NCBI GenBank assembly: GCA_002327255.1 | Contig: DCUM01000243.1 | Coordinates: 12,886-21,325 of the forward strand | Length of the DNA: 8,440 nt | Source of the DNA: a bacterium UBA2214 | GTDB taxonomy: Bacteria > Zhuqueibacterota > Zhuqueibacteria > Residuimicrobiales > Residuimicrobiaceae | Direction: 5' to 3' | Position numbers and translations under genes: made by a program | Part shown: positions 5,694 through 8,440 of the stretch, piece after piece | Layout: the number at the start of each line of letters is the position of its first letter | Numbering within the stretch: position 1 is the first letter of the stretch | Notes under the pieces: generated by a model | What the model was told of the DNA's origin: nothing | Seen by the model: only the letters and a program-made list of their open reading frames with translations | Database searches by the model: none

Positions 5694-7276
5694 AATGGAT
5701 TGGATTGGCGGGCATCGCGCTCATCATCGGTTTGGCGATCCTTTTTTCCACCAACCGCAAGGCCATCAAATGGCGCATTCTGGCGTGGGGTCTCGGGCTG
5801 CAGTTTTTATTCGCGACCATCATCCTGCGGCATTCGTACTATTCATGGGCCGGGATGTTTGTTTTTGTCGTCCTGATTCTCCTTTACCTTTTTGAGGATT
5901 ATGTCAAGCCGGGAAGAGGCAGTGCCGGCATCCGCTGGCTGGCGGCTGCGCTGGTGCTGTTGGGCGGTCTTGCTGTGGCCGTCACGGGTTATTACCTGGA
6001 CACGGCGGGCGTGGCGGGATATACGCTCGGGTTGCTGGTCGCGGCGGGCATCGCTGCGCATTATCTCAAACTACGCGTCGCCGGGCGCTATTTTGTCGCG
6101 CCGTTTCTGCTGCTGGGACTCGGCATGATCGTGCAGCGCGGCATTTACGGCCGGGATATCTTTGCGGTTCTCGGCGACAAGGTCGACAAGTTTTTAAAGC
6201 TCAGCGATCTGGGCGCCATTTTTCTGTTTGGCAATCTCCCCAAGACGGAATTCACCAGCACCTTTGGATTCCAGTTTGCCTTCGCGGTGCTGCCGACCAT
6301 CATCTTTTTCTCCGCCATCATGTCCATCCTCTATTATTTCGGCATCATGCAAAAGGTGGTGGAAATCATGGCGCGCTTCATGCGCTGGACCCTGGGCACC
6401 AGCGGCGCCGAGACCCTCTCCTGCACCTCCAATGTTTTTCTGGGCCAGACCGAAGCGCCGCTGCTGATTCGACCGTTTCTCAATGAGATGACCATTTCGG
6501 AACTGCATGCCGTCATGGTGGGCGGCTTCGGCACCATCGCCGGCGGCGTCATGGCGGGCTACATGCGCATGGGCATCAATCCGGCCAACCTGATCGCGGC
6601 CAGCGTCATGGCCGCACCGGCAGCGCTGGTGATTGCCAAGCTCTTCATGCCGGAGACCGCCCATTCCAAAACCGCGGGCGATGTCAAGATCCCCGATGTC
6701 GGGCGGGCGGATAACGTTCTCGATGCGGCGGCACGCGGCGTCGGCGACGGATTGAAGCTCGCCGTCAATGTCGGCGCCATGCTGATCGCTTTCATCGCTC
6801 TCATCGGTTTGGTGGATGTGATCCTGCGCTACGGCGACCGCCTCGTCGACGGGCTGCTGCTGGGGGGGATGATGAATGCAGCGAGGGGCGAATACGGCGG
6901 TATTTTCCCCGGCAGTTTGAAAACGTTTCTCGGAACGCTCTTTGCGCCGCTGGCCTGGCTGATGGGCGTCTCCTGGTCGGAAGCGGACAAGGTGGGCAAC
7001 CTCATCGGCATCAAGATTTCGGTCAATGAATTCGTGGCTTATGCCGAGCTGGCGAAGCAGATCGCCGCGCAGGAACTCGGCGCGAAGGCGCAGACCATTG
7101 CCACTTATGCACTGTGCGGATTCGCGAATTTTTCCTCCATCGGCATCCAGATCGGCGGCATCAGTGCCCTGGCGCCGGGAAGACGTTCCGATCTGTCGCG
7201 CATCGCCTTCCGTGCCATGATCGCCGGCGCGTTGGTGTCGTGCCTGACCGCGACCATTGCGGGATTGATGTTCTGA
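5690..7276 (+). CDS. nupC: CNT-family nucleoside transporter, enlarged N-terminal region
   Basis: A 528-aa inner-membrane concentrative nucleoside transporter, which imports nucleosides with Na+ or H+. It opens with the family start (GIALIIGLAILFSTNRKAIK, 8-27, then WRILAWGLGLQFLFA, 28-42). GQTEAPLLI (252-260) and NEFVAY (446-451), plus ALCGFANFSSIG (474-485), supply the nucleoside-binding residues expected by comparison with Vibrio CNT (Q253, T254, E255, E447, N480, S483). FAVLPTIIFFSAIMSILYYF (198-217) is also diagnostic. Bacterial CNTs are usually about 400 aa. The excess lies at about residues 48-153, where four extra hydrophobic stretches (near 53-68, 83-101, 105-125 and 135-149) interrupt the normal second and third segments. 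An even number of added helices would keep the core topology. AGGAG is 5 nt before the ATG, which overlaps the tdk stop. Substrate preference (purine, pyrimidine or both) cannot be read. Confidence 0.95.
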   Translation: MKWIGLAGIALIIGLAILFSTNRKAIKWRILAWGLGLQFLFATIILRHSYYSWAGMFVFVVLILLYLFEDYVKPGRGSAGIRWLAAALVLLGGLAVAVTGYYLDTAGVAGYTLGLLVAAGIAAHYLKLRVAGRYFVAPFLLLGLGMIVQRGIYGRDIFAVLGDKVDKFLKLSDLGAIFLFGNLPKTEFTSTFGFQFAFAVLPTIIFFSAIMSILYYFGIMQKVVEIMARFMRWTLGTSGAETLSCTSNVFLGQTEAPLLIRPFLNEMTISELHAVMVGGFGTIAGGVMAGYMRMGINPANLIAASVMAAPAALVIAKLFMPETAHSKTAGDVKIPDVGRADNVLDAAARGVGDGLKLAVNVGAMLIAFIALIGLVDVILRYGDRLVDGLLLGGMMNAARGEYGGIFPGSLKTFLGTLFAPLAWLMGVSWSEADKVGNLIGIKISVNEFVAYAELAKQIAAQELGAKAQTIATYALCGFANFSSIGIQIGGISALAPGRRSDLSRIAFRAMIAGALVSCLTATIAGLMF

Positions 7277-7285
7277 TGATTACCA

Positions 7286-7308
7286 GTCATGCGGCGCGCG
7301 GGCATGAC
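7286..7308 (+). other. Hairpin just after the transporter stop codon
   Basis: GTCATGC (7286-7292) and GCATGAC (7302-7308) form a perfect 7-bp stem with a 9-nt GC loop, 9 nt after the transporter stop. No T-run follows, so it is not a classical intrinsic terminator. It could stabilise the mRNA 3' end. Confidence 0.45.
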
Positions 7309-7355
7309 AACGCATGGCAAGAGATTGGGGACGCATTGCTCCGATCCGGAATGCC

Positions 7356-7427
7356 GCAGGCAAGGGCCTGTGCAGCTGCCGGAGAGGAAATCCTGTTGTC
7401 GCATTTCCGCCGTAGCGCCTTGCCTGC
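7356..7427. repeat. Perfect 10-bp inverted repeat enclosing a smaller hairpin
   Basis: GCAGGCAAGG (7356-7365) is the exact reverse complement of CCTTGCCTGC (7418-7427). A second stem, GGAAAT (7386-7391) with ATTTCC (7403-7408), is nested inside. The left arm can alternatively pair locally as GCAGGC with GCCTGT (7356-7361 and 7366-7371, one G-U), giving two mutually exclusive folds. Confidence 0.45.
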
Positions 7428-7472
7428 CGGGCGGGCGTCAGGGATCTGTCGGGCACCCGTAAGCAGAGCTGA

Positions 7473-7493
7473 ACCGGCACACGCTTCGCCGGT
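7473..7493. repeat. Hairpin ACCGGC / GCCGGT
   Basis: Perfect 6-bp arms at 7473-7478 and 7488-7493 enclose a 9-nt loop. An overlapping ACGC/GCGT pairing competes with it. No T-run follows. Confidence 0.3.
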
Positions 7494-7527
7494 ATGCGTT
7501 GAAGGGATGTGAGCGGCGTCGCGGGTG

Positions 7528-7551
7528 CTCCCCGGCCCATATCCGGGGGAG
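7528..7551. other. GC-rich hairpin upstream of the PNP gene
   Basis: CTCCCCGG (7528-7535) pairs with CCGGGGGAG (7543-7551) with one bulged G and a 7-nt loop CCCATAT. It is very stable on paper, lacks a T-run and lies 53 nt before the PNP start, so it is more likely a leader structure than a terminator. Confidence 0.4.
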
Positions 7552-7604
7552 GCGGCTGTGGGTAAAGGTTCTTGTTGCCGGTTTAACTTTTACGAAAGAA
7601 ATTC

Positions 7605-8440
7605 ATGGAAAAACGTTTACAGGAAAAAATCCGCGAAGCGCTTGCCTTCATCAAGCCGCAGTTTGAGGAGACACCCCGGGTGGCGATTGTCCTCGGCTCC
7701 GGTCTGGGCCGCTTCTCCGAAACGATTGCCGGCGCGCGCATCATCCCGACCGCGGAGATACCCCACTATCCGCGGTCGACCGTTCCCGGGCACGCCGGCC
7801 GCTGGTTCATCGGGCGCATCGGCGCGGTGCCGGTCATCGCCGTGCAGGGCCGCGTTCATTATTATGAAGGCTATTCGTTACAGCAGGTCACCTTCCCGGT
7901 GCACCTGCTGGCGAGTCTGGGCGTCGAGACGCTGATCCTCACCACCGCCAGCGGCGGACTCAACCCCTCTTTCCGTCCCGGCGATTTGATGGTGATCCGC
8001 GATCAGCTCAACTTCACCTTCGACAATCCGCTGATCGGCAAACCGGATGATCAGCTCGGACCGCGGTTTCCGGACATGCTGCACTGTTATGATCCGCAGC
8101 TGGTGGAGCTGGCGCTGCAGACGGGGGCGGATCTGGGGATGAAGCTGCAGTCGGGTGTATTCTGCTGGGTGACGGGTCCGGCCTATGAGACGGCGGCGGA
8201 GGTGCGCATGCTGCGCCTTCTCGGCGGCGATGCGGTGTCGATGTCGACGGCGCCGGAGGTCATTGCGGCGCGGCAGCGGCATCTGCGCGTCCTGGGCATC
8301 TCCCTGATCACCAATCTGGGCACCGGGTTGTCGGCGGGCAAATTGACCCATGAGGAAGTCACGGCCACCGCGGATCTGGCCGGCGAGCGCCTCGGCCGCC
8401 TGCTGCAGGAAATCATCAAACGATTCGGGGTCGGACCTCA
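7605..8440 (+). CDS. punA: Purine nucleoside phosphorylase, trimeric PNP family (3' end cut by window)
   Basis: The frame is open from ATG 7605 to the window edge (278 codons), so only a few residues of a family member of about 270-285 aa are missing. It catalyses phosphorolysis of purine (deoxy)nucleosides to free base and (deoxy)ribose-1-phosphate. Motifs in order: VLGSGLGRF (29-37, phosphate loop), VPGHAGRW (60-67, H64), GRVHYYEGY (82-90, with H85, Y87 and E88), LTTASGGLNPSFRPGDLM (112-129), WVTGPAYETAAE (188-199, E195 at the base-binding glutamate), MSTAPEVIAAR (213-223) and SLITNLGTG (233-241, N237 matching the catalytic asparagine). The usual TNA(A/S)GG is TTASGG here. A stop codon at 7584 in this frame rules out an upstream start; only a weak GAAAG precedes the ATG. 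Symbol is by family; pupG or deoD are used elsewhere. Confidence 0.94.
   Translation, partial: MEKRLQEKIREALAFIKPQFEETPRVAIVLGSGLGRFSETIAGARIIPTAEIPHYPRSTVPGHAGRWFIGRIGAVPVIAVQGRVHYYEGYSLQQVTFPVHLLASLGVETLILTTASGGLNPSFRPGDLMVIRDQLNFTFDNPLIGKPDDQLGPRFPDMLHCYDPQLVELALQTGADLGMKLQSGVFCWVTGPAYETAAEVRMLRLLGGDAVSMSTAPEVIAARQRHLRVLGISLITNLGTGLSAGKLTHEEVTATADLAGERLGRLLQEIIKRFGVGP

Larger units (their letters stand above)
7277..7604. other. Hairpin-rich, apparently non-coding region before the PNP gene
   Basis: This 328-nt gap in an otherwise tightly packed locus contains several perfect inverted repeats: 7286-7292/7302-7308, 7356-7365/7418-7427, 7386-7391/7403-7408, 7473-7478/7488-7493 and 7528-7535/7543-7551. 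I recognise no tRNA, riboswitch class, 6S, SRP, tmRNA or RNase P core. An ORF of 78 codons (7276-7512) begins as TGATG on the transporter stop, but uses codons such as AGG, CGA, AGA and GTA that the neighbours avoid, and matches nothing I know. No convincing sigma-70 promoter is visible ahead of the PNP gene, although one should exist here if the gene is not read through from upstream. Confidence 0.5.

Noticed and set aside
6194..6664. 156-aa minus-strand ORF inside the transporter gene, His- and Gly-rich
   Set aside because: It is antisense to conserved CNT motifs; the odd composition follows from the codons of a membrane protein read backwards.
7277..7604. Known riboswitch or housekeeping RNA ahead of PNP
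   Set aside because: I found no core motifs of the purine or cobalamin classes, RNase P, SRP, 6S or tmRNA.
7525..7935. Plus-strand 136-codon ORF overlapping the PNP start
   Set aside because: It is out of frame with the conserved PNP protein and is Arg/Ser-rich, as expected of a shadow frame.
1..8440. CRISPR array, transposon ends or prophage genes
   Set aside because: No regularly spaced direct repeats, transposase, integrase or phage structural motifs are seen.

Overview
This is a bacterial chromosomal segment with tight gene packing, ATG/TTG starts, Shine-Dalgarno sites and four-base ATGA overlaps. Coding regions are moderately GC-rich by eye. It carries no phage, IS or plasmid genes and no rRNA, tRNA or CRISPR. 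I cannot name the lineage from sequence alone. A free-standing ssb (no rpsF or rpsR beside it), an SPL-like radical SAM protein and an enlarged CNT transporter would fit an environmental, non-model phylum, but that is only an impression.

Left part (1-2094, minus strand): a two-gene cassette. A ParB/RepB-like protein (ParB N-terminal fold with an SGFHR box, then a helical, probable HTH region) is followed, through a 4-nt stop/start overlap, by a radical SAM protein of the spore photoproduct lyase (SplB) superfamily. The radical SAM protein keeps the CX3CX2C cluster motif but seems to lack the cysteine that donates hydrogen in true SPL. This pair is the best candidate in the window for an undescribed system, perhaps a DNA-associated modification or repair function. 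Its substrate cannot be read from the sequence.

Centre (2095-3145): a 482-bp divergent intergenic region holds a strong promoter for ssb, a weaker candidate promoter for the cassette overlapped by a dyad, and other small repeats. ssb (148 aa, DDLPF tail) follows, then a well-formed Rho-independent terminator.

Right part (3146-8440, plus strand): a nucleoside uptake and salvage locus: cdd (cytidine deaminase), udk (uridine kinase), a hemerythrin-PAS protein, tdk (thymidine kinase) and a CNT-family nucleoside transporter. These are spaced from -8 to +20 nt apart, so probably form one operon. About 330 nt of hairpin-rich, apparently non-coding sequence follows, then a trimeric-type purine nucleoside phosphorylase that runs off the right edge. 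Together the enzymes would import nucleosides, deaminate cytidine to uridine, phosphorylate uridine/cytidine and thymidine, and phosphorolyse purine nucleosides. The hemerythrin-PAS gene is the functional outlier and may be an oxygen, redox or NO-responsive component.
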